From Centipeda flueggei ATCC 43531 (lineage in GTDB: Bacteria; Bacillota; Negativicutes; Selenomonadales; Selenomonadaceae), in the NCBI RefSeq assembly GCF_000160695.1, contig NZ_GG694006.1, forward strand, positions 465,641 through 529,640: a stretch of 64,000 bases of DNA. Direction: 5' to 3'. Position 1 is the first letter of the stretch; the number at the start of each line of letters is the position of its first letter. Below, one piece after another: positions 17,021 to 26,525 of the stretch. The notes below the pieces were generated by a model. That model was not told where the DNA came from and ran no database searches. It saw only the letters and a program-made list of their open reading frames with translations. Position numbers and translations under genes: made by a program.

Positions 17021-18307
17021 TTAAAGATACCGAATATAAACGTAGATGTTCGAGACGATGATCGTGAACACCATGACCGGGAACGCGACCTTCATGAAGC
17101 CAAGGAAGGAGATCGGACGGCCGCGCTGTGCCGACATCGACGCGACAACGACGTTCGCACTTGCACCGATCAGCGTTCCGTTGCCGCCGAGACACGCGCC
17201 GAGAGCAAGCGACCACCACATCGGATCGAGGTTGCTGAGTCCCATCTGCCCCATATCCTGAATCAGCGGAATCAGTGTGGCGACGAATGGGATGTTGTCG
17301 ATAAAGGCAGAGGCAAAGGCACTCATCCACAGAATGAGAATGGCGGTTGCCTCGACATTGCCGCCCGTCGCCTTGATCGCCTCAGCCGCAAGCATACGGA
17401 TGACGCCCGTCTCTACGAGTGCACCGACAAGGATGAAGAGCCCGCCGAAGAAGAAGATCGCGGGCCACTCAATCTTTGAGAGCACCTTGACGATCGCGCC
17501 CTCATCGCGCGTCGCCGTGAGAAGGAGGAGGAGCCCTGCGCCCGAGAGTGCGACCGTCGCGGACTCAAGGCCGAGACTGCCGTGCAGGACAAAGAGCGTA
17601 ATCGTGAGGAAGATAACGGCAAGGCACTTGCGCAGAAGAGCATGATCGGTGATCTGTGCGCCCGCAGGGAGACGCATGATCTTATCCTGCAGCTCCGGCT
17701 GGGTATGCAGGCCCTTATGGTAGAGGCCAATAAGAATGAATTGTACCAAGATAAAGATAATTATCGAGATCAATGTAAGGTTCTCAACGAACGCCATGAA
17801 GTCGAGCCCGACCGCACTGCCGATCATGATGTTCGGCGGATCGCCGATGAGCGTTGCCGTACCGCCGATGTTCGACGCCAAAATCTGCGAGATGAGATAC
17901 GGCATGACGTCGACCTTGAGCTGCGATGTGATGCTGAACGTGATTGGCACGGTAAGCAGAACCGTCGTGACGTTGTCCAGAAGAGCCGAGCAGACCATCG
18001 TAATGGTCGAGAGGACGACGAGGAGCGCAATGGGCTGCGCCTTGACCTTCTGCGCCGCCCAGATGGCGAGGAAATTAAATAGCCCCGTCTCACTCGTAAT
18101 ATTGACGATGATCATCATGCCCATGAGCAGTCCGAGCGTATTGAAGTCGATATGGTGAACTGCGACCTCCTGATCGATGATCCCGAAGAGTATCATGAGC
18201 ATCGCGCCAAAGAGTCCCACGATGGTGCGGTGCACCTTTTCGGAGATGATGAGCGCGTATGCGACGACGAATATGACAATCGCCACAATCGTTGCTGTTT
18301 CCATCAT
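17021..18307 (-). CDS. ArsB/NhaD-type (ion transporter superfamily) membrane transporter
   Basis: This 428-residue protein has about 11-12 hydrophobic helices. Ion-transporter superfamily marks are the duplicated half-sites LLDNVTTVLLTVPITFSIT with ASNIGGTATLIGDPPNIMIG, and FIDNIPFVATLIPLI with LGGNGTLIGASANVVVAS. This pattern fits ArsB/NhaD/CitM-type carriers moving sodium, protons or anions; the GDPPN and TLIGASANV motifs resemble the arsenite/anion and Na+/H+ members. Substrate unknown. No arsenic genes are nearby. It is the last gene of an operon with glnS and a small protein. The ATG is doubled (ATGATG), with AAGGATG upstream. Confidence 0.8.
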   Translation of the reverse strand: MMETATIVAIVIFVVAYALIISEKVHRTIVGLFGAMLMILFGIIDQEVAVHHIDFNTLGLLMGMMIIVNITSETGLFNFLAIWAAQKVKAQPIALLVVLSTITMVCSALLDNVTTVLLTVPITFSITSQLKVDVMPYLISQILASNIGGTATLIGDPPNIMIGSAVGLDFMAFVENLTLISIIIFILVQFILIGLYHKGLHTQPELQDKIMRLPAGAQITDHALLRKCLAVIFLTITLFVLHGSLGLESATVALSGAGLLLLLTATRDEGAIVKVLSKIEWPAIFFFGGLFILVGALVETGVIRMLAAEAIKATGGNVEATAILILWMSAFASAFIDNIPFVATLIPLIQDMGQMGLSNLDPMWWSLALGACLGGNGTLIGASANVVVASMSAQRGRPISFLGFMKVAFPVMVFTIIVSNIYVYIRYL

Positions 18308-18340
18308 TACACATCCTTACTTCTCGTTATGAGAAATCCA

Positions 18341-18637
18341 TCACGTCGCCGTGATAATCACCTGTCGGCCGCTGCGGCGGATCTTCAGCTTGACATTTGT
18401 CTCGCCCTCCTGCGCGAGTGCCAGCTTCAGCTCTAGCAGAGCCTTGCCGAGTTCTTCTGCCTGCGCGGCGCTGAGTCCCGCACGCGCGAGATCGGCGGGC
18501 GGTTCCTTTGCCGCTGCCGCCTGGGCGCGTTCCTCTGCCTGCCGCTCCTGACGCAGCATAGTCTCGGCGAGAGTTTCCTCTGCCTCGTGCCCCTGCATCA
18601 TATCCTTGTCGGACAAATCTTTTGGTATCTTTGCCAC
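18341..18637 (-). CDS. Small uncharacterised protein
   Basis: I do not recognise this 98-residue protein. It begins at a GTG 6 nt after AGGAGGAGG (MAKIPKDLSDKDMMQ). The middle is Ala/Glu-rich and likely helical (residues about 20-75, including LRQERQAEERAQAAAA and AQAEELGKALLELKLAL). It ends in a short beta-like tail, NVKLKIRRSGRQVIITAT. No signal peptide or membrane segment is seen. It lies between glnS and the ion transporter with 30-55 bp gaps. A strong ribosome site and non-random composition argue it is a real gene. Role unknown. Confidence 0.65.
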   Translation of the reverse strand: MAKIPKDLSDKDMMQGHEAEETLAETMLRQERQAEERAQAAAAKEPPADLARAGLSAAQAEELGKALLELKLALAQEGETNVKLKIRRSGRQVIITAT

Positions 18638-18691
18638 AGCAAACCTCCTCCTGCCGTCCGTGGCACATAACACATCGAGAAAAAGAATGCG

Positions 18692-20359
18692 CTACTTGAT
18701 TTTGCTCCACGTATCCTTCAGCCCGACGATGCGGTTGAACACTATATGATCCGGCGTAGTATCCGGGTCAACAACAAAGTAACCGACGCGCAGGAACTGA
18801 TAGCGCATCCCTGCCGCTGTGAGACGGACGCTCGGCTCCACCTTCGCGTCTGTCAGCACCTCAAGTGAGTGCGGGTTGAGCGCCGCAATGAAGTCTGCCG
18901 GCTCCTCCTCGCCCTCCTCTGCCGTACGCAGTAGGCTGTCATAGAGGCGCACCTCCGCTGTGAGTGCATGCTCTGCCGCGACCCACTGGATCGTCCCCTT
19001 CACCTTGCGGTTCGCCGCCGTACCGCCGCTCCGCGTCTCTGGATCATAGGTACAGCGCAGCTCCGTGATCTCGCCCGCCGCATCCTTTACGACTTCCTCA
19101 CAGCGGATAATATAGGCGTGCTTGAGGCGCACCTCGCCGCCCGGCTTCAGGCGGAAGAATTTCTTCGGCGCATCCTCCATAAAGTCTTCGCGGTCGATGT
19201 AGAGTTCGCGCCCAAAGGGCACATATCGCCGTCCTCCGTGCGTCGGGCTGTTCTCGGCGAGCAGATACTCCGTCTCGCCCTCAAGATAGTTCGTGATGAC
19301 AAGTTTCAAGGGACGCAGCACCGCCATAATGCGCGGCGCGTTGTGGTTCAGCTCATCGCGTACACAGTGCTCAAGCATGGCGCTGTCCACCGTGCTGTTA
19401 CTCTTGGCGACGCCGATCTCCTCGCAAAAGGCACGGATGGCTGCGGGCGGATAGCCGCGCCGCCGCATCCCCGAGATGGTCGGCATACGCGGATCGTCCC
19501 ACCCGCGCACATGCCCCTCCTCAACGAGCTGGCGCAGCTTGCGCTTGCTCGTGATCGCGCCCGAGAGATTCAGACGTGCGAACTCGATCTGACGCGGCCG
19601 CTCCCCCGCAGGGAAGCCCAGTGACGTGAGCAGCCAGTCGTAGAACGGGCGATGCTCCTCGAACTCCAGCGTGCAGAGCGAGTACGTAATGCCCTCAATC
19701 GCATCCGAGAGCGGGTGGGCAAAGTCATACATCGGATAGATACACCACGCATCGCCCGTCCGATGATGAGACACATGGGCAATACGGTAGATCACGGGGT
19801 CGCGCATGACGAGATTCGGCGACGCCATGTCGATCTTGGCGCGCAAAACGCGTGCTCCGTCCGGAAACTCACCCGCACGCATACGCGTGAAGAGATCCAG
19901 ATTCTCCTCGATCGAGCGCCCGCGGCACGAACTTTCCTTGCCCGGCTCGGTCAGCGTACCGCGATAGGCCCGGATCTCCTCCGCCGTGAGATCATCCACA
20001 TAGGCAAGCCCCTTCTTAATCAGCTCGACTGCATATTCATACAGCCGCTCGAAATAGTCCGAGGCATAGAACCGCCGATCGCCCCACGAGAAGCCGAGCC
20101 AGCGGATGTCCTCCTGAATGGAGTCCACATACTCGACGTCCTCCTTCGTCGGGTTCGTATCGTCAAAGCGCAGATTGCAGAGACCATTGTAATCCTCAGC
20201 AACACCGAAGTTAAGGCAGATGGACTTTGCGTGTCCGATGTGCAGATAGCCGTTCGGCTCGGGCGGAAACCGCGTATGGATCCCCTCCGCATGTCGTCCC
20301 GCACGCAGATCTTCGTCGATGATATTTCGGATAAAATTTGATGTCTTTACATCCGCCAT
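18692..20359 (-). CDS. glnS: Glutaminyl-tRNA synthetase
   Basis: This class I synthetase charges tRNA-Gln with glutamine. The 555 residues give full length. The HIGH box is in [20 protein letters not shown]-like ITSKRKL and the [18 protein letters not shown] block follow, and a two-barrel anticodon-binding region occupies the C-terminal 220 residues. GlnRS separates from GluRS by the FDDTNPTKE and [36 protein letters not shown] regions. The ATG is chosen because AGGGATAGGA lies just upstream; an in-frame ATG ten codons earlier lacks a ribosome site. Many Firmicutes use the GatCAB route instead, so direct charging is a lineage marker. Confidence 0.95.
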   Translation of the reverse strand: MADVKTSNFIRNIIDEDLRAGRHAEGIHTRFPPEPNGYLHIGHAKSICLNFGVAEDYNGLCNLRFDDTNPTKEDVEYVDSIQEDIRWLGFSWGDRRFYASDYFERLYEYAVELIKKGLAYVDDLTAEEIRAYRGTLTEPGKESSCRGRSIEENLDLFTRMRAGEFPDGARVLRAKIDMASPNLVMRDPVIYRIAHVSHHRTGDAWCIYPMYDFAHPLSDAIEGITYSLCTLEFEEHRPFYDWLLTSLGFPAGERPRQIEFARLNLSGAITSKRKLRQLVEEGHVRGWDDPRMPTISGMRRRGYPPAAIRAFCEEIGVAKSNSTVDSAMLEHCVRDELNHNAPRIMAVLRPLKLVITNYLEGETEYLLAENSPTHGGRRYVPFGRELYIDREDFMEDAPKKFFRLKPGGEVRLKHAYIIRCEEVVKDAAGEITELRCTYDPETRSGGTAANRKVKGTIQWVAAEHALTAEVRLYDSLLRTAEEGEEEPADFIAALNPHSLEVLTDAKVEPSVRLTAAGMRYQFLRVGYFVVDPDTTPDHIVFNRIVGLKDTWSKIK

Positions 20360-20390
20360 GTTCCTATCCCTCTGTCCGTATAATTCCATA

Positions 20391-21176
20391 TCAATCGTTC
20401 TGTGCGCAGTACCGATCGATGTAAGCGCGCAGCTTTGCTACGCCCTCGGCAATCCCCGCCTGCGCAGGAAGGCTCGCAATAAAAGTGTCCACATAGCCAC
20501 GTTCTACAATGCGGCGCAGCGTCCACATAAAGTTGATATCGTAAATCCACATGAGACGTACGATCTTGCGGTCTCCATTCGTACGCAGACGGTAGTAGTC
20601 CGCCTGTCGTCCTGCGGCAAAGTCCGCCACGAAATCGGGGCTGACCTCCTGCGCTGCGTCCGACGGGACGAAGTTCGGTGCCTTCTCCGCGCCCTCCGGC
20701 GTGAGGAACGGGAGGAGAACGCGATAGATGTCAAGCTTGTCCGCATCACGGATCACCTTGGCAAAAAACAGCTTGCGCTCATCTCTGGTCGGAGCAATTT
20801 CCTTTTTGTTGTGATATTTGATCGCAAAACGCACCGCCTCTGCATCCACATCGCTAAGCGGCGCGAGGATATTCTCCTCTGCGAGTACCTTCAGTCCGAG
20901 TTCCGCATGATCCTCCGACGCAGCATCGTTGAACGTCCGATAGCGGGCATACTGCCGAAACCGTCCAACATCGTGAAAGAGTCCGATGATCTCAGCAATA
21001 GCCATATCGTGCGCATGGCATCCAAGATGCTTGGCAAGTGCGCGGGCATGTGCCGTCACATAGCCGGTATGAATCTCCTTGAGCTGAATGCCGCGCATGA
21101 CCTCGGGGTCATTCGTTCGGAAGGAACGCATATAGGAGACCATCCAGCGGTGCATCTCCGTCAGCATATCCTGCAT
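20391..21176 (-). CDS. HD-domain metal-dependent phosphohydrolase
   Basis: The 261 residues hold an HD domain: a first His in [13 protein letters not shown], the HD pair in [14 protein letters not shown], His in HAELGL and the distal Asp in [12 protein letters not shown]. This H-HD-D set binds divalent metal and hydrolyses phosphomonoesters or phosphodiesters of nucleotides; the natural substrate is unknown. The C-terminal 90 residues have no recognised domain. GGAAG lies about 7 nt before the selected ATG; a GTG eight codons upstream is possible. It follows the FtsZ-like gene by 32 bp and precedes glnS by 31 bp. Confidence 0.85.
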   Translation of the reverse strand: MQDMLTEMHRWMVSYMRSFRTNDPEVMRGIQLKEIHTGYVTAHARALAKHLGCHAHDMAIAEIIGLFHDVGRFRQYARYRTFNDAASEDHAELGLKVLAEENILAPLSDVDAEAVRFAIKYHNKKEIAPTRDERKLFFAKVIRDADKLDIYRVLLPFLTPEGAEKAPNFVPSDAAQEVSPDFVADFAAGRQADYYRLRTNGDRKIVRLMWIYDINFMWTLRRIVERGYVDTFIASLPAQAGIAEGVAKLRAYIDRYCAQND

Positions 21177-21208
21177 CTGCGTTCTTCCTTTCACGTACAC
21201 ACCCCCAA

Positions 21209-22192
21209 TCAGCCCTTTGCCGGTGCAGTATAGGCATCGTCAAAATCCGTTGCGACAAGCGTCGCCTGCACCTTTTCCTCCATATCATCCTGCACAACCA
21301 ATCCTGCAATGATATTCACGGCAGGATGCGTCTGCGTATGGACATAGTGCACAGCCTCGTCCACATCGCACAGACTCATCTTTGGTCCTCCCGTAAGGTT
21401 GAGCACAACACCGCGTGCTCCTGTGATATCACGGTCAATCAAAGGGCTTTCAATGGCACGCTGCACTGCCTTTTGGGGTGTCTCATCCGTGCCGATGGCG
21501 AGCAGCGTGTCGCTGGATGTCCCTTGGCGGAATATCGTCATTACATCGGCAAAATCGACATTGATGACGCCTGTCGTCAGAATCAGCTCCGCCACGCAGC
21601 CAACGGTCTGGCGCAGGACTTCATCGGCAAGAGCAAAGGCGTCGATAAAAGACATCTTGCGATTCGGTGCGATTTTCAAAAGATTGTCATTGCGGATCGT
21701 AATGAACGCATCGGTCAGCTCCTGCATACAGGCAATTCCTGCCTGTGCCGTCTGCATCTTGCGCGGCATTTCAAAGTGAAACGGCGTCGTCACCACGCCG
21801 ATGGAGAGGATCCCCATATCGTGTGCGATCTCTGCCACGACAGGTGCCGCCCCTGTTCCGAGTCCGCCGCCCATCGTCGCCGTAATAATGACAAGATCCG
21901 TTCCATCCAGCATCTTTCGGATGGCTCTTTCCTCATTGCGCGCCGCCTGCTCACCGATCTCGACGCGGCCGCCTGTGCCGCGTCCCTGTGTCAGTCTCTC
22001 CCCGATAGGCAGCACCGTAATCCCCTGCTTGCTCAGTGTGTTGAGCTGACGCAAATCAGAATTGATGCTGATGAGCATCATGTCAAGATCATAGTTCTCG
22101 CGCACATTGGACAGGATGTTGCCCCCGCCGCCGCCCACACCAACGACCTTGATCGAAATTTTGGGTTTGATGATTCCCTCGGTCGGCATATC
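21209..22192 (-). CDS. Divergent FtsZ-family GTPase lacking a C-terminal tail
   Basis: The 327-residue protein has the tubulin/FtsZ core: an N-terminal VVGVGGGGGN loop, SINSDLRQL, the GTP signature as TATMGGGLGTGAAP (standard GGGTGTG), VGVVTTPFHFE and NDNLLKIAPNRKMSF. The catalytic T7 loop appears as GVINVDFADVMTIF. It stops shortly after the second domain (TLVATDFDDAYTAPAKG) without the linker and conserved peptide that bind FtsA/ZipA/SepF-type partners. AAGGAGG lies 6 nt before the ATG. The gene is far from any division cluster, inside an operon of transport and metabolic genes. It may be a second FtsZ with an altered role; whether a standard FtsZ exists elsewhere cannot be seen. Confidence 0.88.
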   Translation of the reverse strand, partial: DMPTEGIIKPKISIKVVGVGGGGGNILSNVRENYDLDMMLISINSDLRQLNTLSKQGITVLPIGERLTQGRGTGGRVEIGEQAARNEERAIRKMLDGTDLVIITATMGGGLGTGAAPVVAEIAHDMGILSIGVVTTPFHFEMPRKMQTAQAGIACMQELTDAFITIRNDNLLKIAPNRKMSFIDAFALADEVLRQTVGCVAELILTTGVINVDFADVMTIFRQGTSSDTLLAIGTDETPQKAVQRAIESPLIDRDITGARGVVLNLTGGPKMSLCDVDEAVHYVHTQTHPAVNIIAGLVVQDDMEEKVQATLVATDFDDAYTAPAKG

Positions 22193-22200
22193 ACACCTCC

Positions 22201-23079
22201 TTATTGATCGCACTCTTTCGGTGTTGTCTGTGCCATAAAAGCACCACACAGCAGCAGCATACAGCCAAGCAGCTGTGCCATGCTCATCGCTTCATCGAGC
22301 ACCGCCCATCCTGCCGCAGCGGCAAAGACAGCCTCCATCGACATGAGAATTGCCGCCTGTGTCGGTTCGACATACGACTGTCCCAGAATCTGACACGTAT
22401 AGGCAACACCACAGGAAAGAATCCCCGCATAGGCAATCGGGAGTACCGCAGCAAAAAGTGCCTCCCATGTACAGGACTCAAAGAGTACGGCAAGCAGCGC
22501 ACTGCCAAGCGTACAGATCAGCATCTCCATAAGGCACAGCTCGATGGCATCCACCATCTGCGCAAAACGGTCAATGAGCAGAATCTGCGCCATCCAGAAG
22601 AACGCACAGATAAAGACAAGCACATCGCCCCGGTTCAGCGTCGTTTCCCCGTAGGCGGAAAGAAAGTACACCCCTAGAAAAGCAAGCAATGCCCCGCCCC
22701 ACTGCAGCCGTCCGATACGGCGTCCGAGAAGAACGGCGGCAAGCGGCACGAGTACGATGTAGAGCGTCGTGATAAACGCCGTCTTACCCGCTGTCGTCGA
22801 GAGGAGCGCCACCTGCTGCAGCGTCACGCCGACAAACATCGCCAGCCCGACGGGAATCCCGGCGCGAAAGCCCGAATGGAACGTGCCCGCGCGCCGCTGC
22901 GCCTTACGCTGTCCGCGATAGAGCAGCCAGAGCGCCGTCATGAACAGGGTCCCGAGGGCAAAGCGCGCTGCTGCATAGGTATAGGGACCAAGCCCCTCCA
23001 TCCCGAGAATCTGTGCGACGAACGTCGTCCCCCAGAAGAAAGCCGCCGCCAGCAGCATCAAACTCCCACGCAGGCGCAT
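22201..23079 (-). CDS. DMT-superfamily transporter (EamA family)
   Basis: The 292-residue membrane protein has ten hydrophobic helices arranged as two EamA repeats. The first starts LLAAAFFWGTTFVAQ, the second RGDVLVFICAFFWMAQILL. The second repeat ends in PTQAAILMSMEAVFAAAAGW, a typical EamA block. The family mostly exports amino acids or metabolites; the substrate is unknown. Placement 1 bp after the amino-acid ABC ATPase gene suggests a connection with amino-acid traffic, by context only. The start MRLRGSL has AGGTG 7 nt upstream. It precedes the FtsZ-like gene by 8 bp. Confidence 0.88.
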   Translation of the reverse strand: MRLRGSLMLLAAAFFWGTTFVAQILGMEGLGPYTYAAARFALGTLFMTALWLLYRGQRKAQRRAGTFHSGFRAGIPVGLAMFVGVTLQQVALLSTTAGKTAFITTLYIVLVPLAAVLLGRRIGRLQWGGALLAFLGVYFLSAYGETTLNRGDVLVFICAFFWMAQILLIDRFAQMVDAIELCLMEMLICTLGSALLAVLFESCTWEALFAAVLPIAYAGILSCGVAYTCQILGQSYVEPTQAAILMSMEAVFAAAAGWAVLDEAMSMAQLLGCMLLLCGAFMAQTTPKECDQ

Positions 23080-23080
23080 C

Positions 23081-23800
23081 CTAGAGCACCTTTGACAGGA
23101 AGCTGCGCGTACGCTCCTCCTGCGGATGCTCGAACACCTCGCGCGGTGCCCCCGACTCAATGATGCGTCCCTCGTCCACGAAGAGCAGGCGGTCGCCTAC
23201 CTCACGGGCAAAGCCCATCTCATGTGTCACAATAACCATCGTCATGCCCTCGTTAGCGAGGGCACGCATGACATCGAGCACCTCGCCGACCATCTCGGGA
23301 TCGAGTGCCGACGTCGGCTCATCGAAGAGCATCACCTTCGGGTGCATCGCGAGAGCACGCGCGATGGCAACACGCTGCTGCTGACCGCCCGAGAGATTGT
23401 CGGGATAGGCATCCGCCTTCTCCGCCAGCCCCACGCGTGCCAGCAGCTCACGCGCCGTTTTCTCAGCATCGGCGCGTGCGATATGCTTTACCTTCATCGG
23501 GGCGAGCATGATGTTGTCGAGCACCGTCATGTGCGGGAACAGGTTGAACCGCTGGAACACCATGCCGACCTCTTCACGCACTTTATTGATGTTTGCCTCG
23601 CCCGAAAGTGTGATGCCGTCGATGGTGACCTCGCCCGCCGTCGGCTCCTCGAGATGATTCATGCAGCGTAAAAGCGTGCTCTTGCCGGAGCCGGACGGAC
23701 CAATGATGACAACGACCTCCTTCTCCGCAATGGAGAGATCAATGCCCTTCAGCACCTCATCCGCGCCGAACGACTTACGCAGTTCTTTAATCTCAATCAT
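23081..23800 (-). CDS. Polar amino-acid ABC transporter ATP-binding protein (GlnQ-like)
   Basis: The 239 residues form a single ABC ATPase: Walker [11 protein letters not shown]-loop [10 protein letters not shown], signature [15 protein letters not shown], Walker [15 protein letters not shown] and switch His in [16 protein letters not shown]. The whole pattern is that of GlnQ/HisP/ArtP proteins for polar amino acids. The chosen start [12 protein letters not shown] overlaps the permease stop by 8 bp. It works with the permease encoded upstream. No binding-protein gene is present in this operon. Confidence 0.93.
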   Translation of the reverse strand: MIEIKELRKSFGADEVLKGIDLSIAEKEVVVIIGPSGSGKSTLLRCMNHLEEPTAGEVTIDGITLSGEANINKVREEVGMVFQRFNLFPHMTVLDNIMLAPMKVKHIARADAEKTARELLARVGLAEKADAYPDNLSGGQQQRVAIARALAMHPKVMLFDEPTSALDPEMVGEVLDVMRALANEGMTMVIVTHEMGFAREVGDRLLFVDEGRIIESGAPREVFEHPQEERTRSFLSKVL

Positions 23801-24464
23801 GGACGCGGCACCTCCGTTCCAGATACGCGACAAAGCGCGAGATCGTCAGCGTCATCACGAGGTAGATCACGGCGACGCTCATCCAGATTTCAAACGACCC
23901 GTAAGTCTTCGCGATAATGAGCTGCCCGCGCCGCGTCAGCTCCTCAAAGCCGATGACGGAGACAAGGGACGAATCCTTCAGCATCGCAATAAACTCGTTG
24001 CCGAGCGGCGGAATGACGCGCTTGAACGCCTGCGGCACAATGATGTAGCGCATGGTCTGCAGCCACGTCATACCAAGTGAGCGCCCAGCCTCCATCTGCC
24101 CCTCATCGACCGACTGTATCCCCGCACGAAAAATCTCCGCCACGTACGCGCCGGAGTTGATGCCGCAGGCGGAGATCGCTGCGATGAACGGATCGATGCG
24201 CTGCCCCGTGATCACAGGAAGGGCAAAGTAAAAGAGGAAAATCTGCACGAGCAGCGGCGTGCCGCGGAAGAACTCCACATAGACCTCCGCCAGCATCCGC
24301 AGCGGGCGCAGATGCGAGATGCGCGCCACGCCCACGATCAGACCGATCACAAAACCGATCGCTGTCGAGAGCACCGTGATCTGAATCGTCACTCCAGCAC
24401 CGACAAGCAGGAGCGGGAACGAATTAACCACGAGATTCATATCGAAATTCATAAACTCATCCAT
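23793..24464 (-). CDS. Polar amino-acid ABC transporter permease (GlnP-like)
   Basis: The 223-residue inner-membrane permease has about five helices. The HisM/GlnP family features are [37 protein letters not shown] and the EAA coupling loop [25 protein letters not shown] (given here as adjacent blocks). It forms a homodimer with the ATPase encoded next. The start codon lies only 4 bp after the stop of a 38-codon upstream ORF and has a weak ribosome site of its own, so translation may depend on that ORF. An internal ATG four codons later is an alternative start. Confidence 0.92.
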   Translation of the reverse strand: MDEFMNFDMNLVVNSFPLLLVGAGVTIQITVLSTAIGFVIGLIVGVARISHLRPLRMLAEVYVEFFRGTPLLVQIFLFYFALPVITGQRIDPFIAAISACGINSGAYVAEIFRAGIQSVDEGQMEAGRSLGMTWLQTMRYIIVPQAFKRVIPPLGNEFIAMLKDSSLVSVIGFEELTRRGQLIIAKTYGSFEIWMSVAVIYLVMTLTISRFVAYLERRCRVHD

Positions 24465-24468
24465 TCCG

Positions 24469-24585
24469 TCAATAGTACGACGGCATAAACAGCCGTCTTA
24501 AGGAAGCATTGATCAATTCAGCGCCATCATCTTGACGCATCTTGTTTGCCCGCACGTCGGCGAAATATCCTCCACAGAGCACCAT
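24469..24585 (-). CDS. Small 38-residue ORF, possible leader peptide of the transporter operon
   Basis: This short ORF lies between the operon's consensus promoter and the permease gene. It starts with ATG 4 nt after a GGAGG site, reads MVLCGGYFADVRANKM in its first part and ends RRLFMPSYY, with a TGA 4 bp before the permease ATG. I do not recognise a family. The good ribosome site, tight spacing and weak site of the next gene suggest translational coupling or a regulatory leader peptide. The codons are not strongly biased to one amino acid, so classical attenuation is not evident. A hairpin (GACGGC with GCCGTC) covers its last codons. Confidence 0.5.
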   Translation of the reverse strand: MVLCGGYFADVRANKMRQDDGAELINASLRRLFMPSYY

Positions 24586-24667
24586 TCTGCCTCCGTTTTT
24601 CCACCGCGTTCGGACGAAAAACCTGCGCCAATCTGACGACCTTCATTTTATCAGTGATTCCTTAAAT

Positions 24668-24696
24668 ATTATATTTCAATCCCCCTGCGCTGTCAA
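24668..24696 (-). promoter_or_regulatory. Perfect-consensus promoter of the glnP-type operon
   Basis: The minus strand reads TTGACA (24696-24691), exactly 17 bp, TATAAT (24673-24668). The next genes are the 38-codon ORF (75 nt downstream) and the permease. It probably drives the transcript that ends at the terminator near 16.98 kb. Confidence 0.9.
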
Positions 24697-24724
24697 TAAA
24701 TTCACGCTCTTTACAGCTGTTGTA

Positions 24725-25213
24725 TTACGTTAATTCACATTCCCAAATCTCACGGCACATTTCTCTGTTTTTGTCCCATTCATTGTAAGGTTCACTCTTC
24801 GTTCGATGAAATCCAAATTTATCATAAAGATGGCGTGCAGGCTTTAAGAGATCGAGTGTCCCCAGAAAGAGCTGGCGGTAGCCTTTTCCGCGGCAAAAAG
24901 AAATCGCCTCCGCCAGCAGACGATTTCCAAGCCCATGTCCCTGCACATCCATATCTACGCCGAGCCAACGCAGCTGTGCCCGATTCGCTCCCTTTTTGAT
25001 GACTGCGATATCACCGACCATCTTCCCATCCAGTTCGGCAATCCACATCTGACTGCCCTCCACGTCATCGTAGAGCTCCGCCATCCCGCGCAGCATCTCC
25101 TGTTCATAAAATCCGTTAAAGCCATACTGACGCTTATAGAGCTCATATTGAAAATAACAGACCTTGCTTGGATCTCCCGGCTGATAGGTACGAAGCATGA
25201 TGTCACTTGCCAT
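24725..25213 (-). CDS. GNAT family N-acetyltransferase
   Basis: The 162 residues form one GNAT domain. The acetyl-CoA-binding motif A is VQGHGLGNRLLAEAI, preceded by RWLGVDMD and followed by YRQLFLGTLDLLKPARHLYDKFGF, the motif B region. The substrate is unknown. GGGGATGAGAAG precedes the ATG. It sits between the terminator of the chemotaxis transducer gene and the transporter promoter, so it is probably a single gene. Confidence 0.88.
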   Translation of the reverse strand: MASDIMLRTYQPGDPSKVCYFQYELYKRQYGFNGFYEQEMLRGMAELYDDVEGSQMWIAELDGKMVGDIAVIKKGANRAQLRWLGVDMDVQGHGLGNRLLAEAISFCRGKGYRQLFLGTLDLLKPARHLYDKFGFHRTKSEPYNEWDKNREMCREIWECELT

Positions 25214-25252
25214 CTTCTCATCCCCTTTTTATTTGAATAGATAAACTAAATT

Positions 25253-25290
25253 TCCCCCATAAGCACACGAAAGATGCTGCTTATGGGGGA
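25253..25290 (-). terminator. Terminator-like hairpin after the chemotaxis transducer gene
   Basis: A perfect 13-bp stem (25253-25265 with 25278-25290) has a 12-nt loop. On the minus strand it is followed by AATTTAGTTT, T-rich but not a pure run. A 12-bp perfect palindrome, GTCAATATTGAC, lies nearby at 25307-25318. Confidence 0.7.
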
Positions 25291-25332
25291 CTGGGGTCGT
25301 TTACAAGTCAATATTGACCCATGGATATATGG

Positions 25333-26436
25333 TTACAGCTTCTTGGACAATGCCTCGATGTTGTCCGACATAGCCTTTGCCTCCTCAACCGAGGCACTGA
25401 TCTCCTTCATGTTCGCCGCCTGATTCTCAATCAGTCCGTTGATGGACTTAATGCGCTCGGCGATATGACTTGCGGCCTTCTCCATGGATTCGAGTGCCTC
25501 GAAGATCTTGCTTGCGGCATCGCGGCTGCTGTCGGCAAGTTTTCTGACCTCCTCCGCCACAACGGAGAAGCCGCGCCCTGCCTCGCCCGCGCGTGCCGCC
25601 TCGATAGAGGCATTCAGTGAGAGAAGGTTCGTCTGTTTTGAGATCGTCATAACGAGCTCGGACATCTTGAGCGTGTTCTCCGTCTGTCCGCGCGTATCCT
25701 CTGCAGCCTTCGTGATCTCCTCCTGTACGTTTGAGATCTCCATCGTGCGCTCCATCGTCCGGCTCACGCTCTCCGTGATCGTATCAATCGACGCATACAG
25801 GCTGCTGAGCATCGTCTCAAGCTCGCCGTAGAACTTTTCCTTCTTTTGTGCGGTCTGATCCAGCACCTCCGATTTCCGCTTTTCCTCGTCGATATCGACA
25901 AAGACACCGATGATCTCCTCCGGATGCCCGCTCTTGTCGCGTACAACATTGCCGGACGCATGGTACCAACGATAGCTGCCGTCATGAACTTTGAGACGAT
26001 AGTCTGCATTGTACTGCGTATGGCCCGTGAGATCCCGAATGCAGGCGTTGAAGGAGGAAAACGTTCCATCCACATCGTCCGGATGCAGACGCGAGCTCCA
26101 CGACTCGATTGTGTTTGGGAAGTCCGACGCGTCACGGAAGCCGATCATACGGCGGAACTCATCCGACCAGATTGCATAGGCAATGCTGAAATCTGGATTG
26201 ATCTTCATGTACCACATACCGGATTTGATTGCCTCGTTGACCGTACGCAGACGAAAGCGCTGATACTCAAGCTCCTCGTTCACACAGTCGATCAGTGCAT
26301 TCAGCTCTGCGGCGTATGGTTCGCTGTCATGCAGCTTTGAGAACAGCTCATTCTTCTCATGCCCCGCAATAATCCCCTGAATCTTCCCTGCAAAATCCTG
26401 TGTATCACCGGCAGCGGCACTATTCTTGTCCAACAT
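25333..26436 (-). CDS. Soluble PAS-domain methyl-accepting chemotaxis transducer
   Basis: This 367-residue protein has no transmembrane helix. A PAS_3 domain spans about residues 70-190 ([56 protein letters not shown]). A short coiled-coil MCP signalling domain follows with the conserved hairpin tip [19 protein letters not shown] and [15 protein letters not shown]. The signalling half is about 165 residues, shorter than most full transducers. It should signal through CheW/CheA from the cytoplasm, sensing redox, a small ligand or cell energy state. The start is set at the ATG 7 nt after GGAGGG. It is a single gene with its own promoter. Confidence 0.9.
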   Translation of the reverse strand: MLDKNSAAAGDTQDFAGKIQGIIAGHEKNELFSKLHDSEPYAAELNALIDCVNEELEYQRFRLRTVNEAIKSGMWYMKINPDFSIAYAIWSDEFRRMIGFRDASDFPNTIESWSSRLHPDDVDGTFSSFNACIRDLTGHTQYNADYRLKVHDGSYRWYHASGNVVRDKSGHPEEIIGVFVDIDEEKRKSEVLDQTAQKKEKFYGELETMLSSLYASIDTITESVSRTMERTMEISNVQEEITKAAEDTRGQTENTLKMSELVMTISKQTNLLSLNASIEAARAGEAGRGFSVVAEEVRKLADSSRDAASKIFEALESMEKAASHIAERIKSINGLIENQAANMKEISASVEEAKAMSDNIEALSKKL

Positions 26437-26476
26437 TGCATTCCCTCCCAAAAGCATTACGCCCCATATTAGTTTT

Positions 26477-26504
26477 ATTGTACCATACCCCTCCATATAT
26501 GCAA
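26477..26504 (-). promoter_or_regulatory. Predicted promoter of the chemotaxis transducer gene
   Basis: The minus strand reads TTGCAT (26504-26499), 16 bp, TACAAT (26482-26477), 41 bp before the start codon. It lies directly after the terminator of the large upstream operon. Confidence 0.6.
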
Positions 26505-26525
26505 GCCCTAATGCGTACACATATA

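Noticed and set aside
25307..25318. 12-bp perfect palindrome GTCAATATTGAC as an operator
   Set aside because: It lies between the transducer stop and a terminator-like hairpin with no promoter near it, so a regulatory role is not supported.
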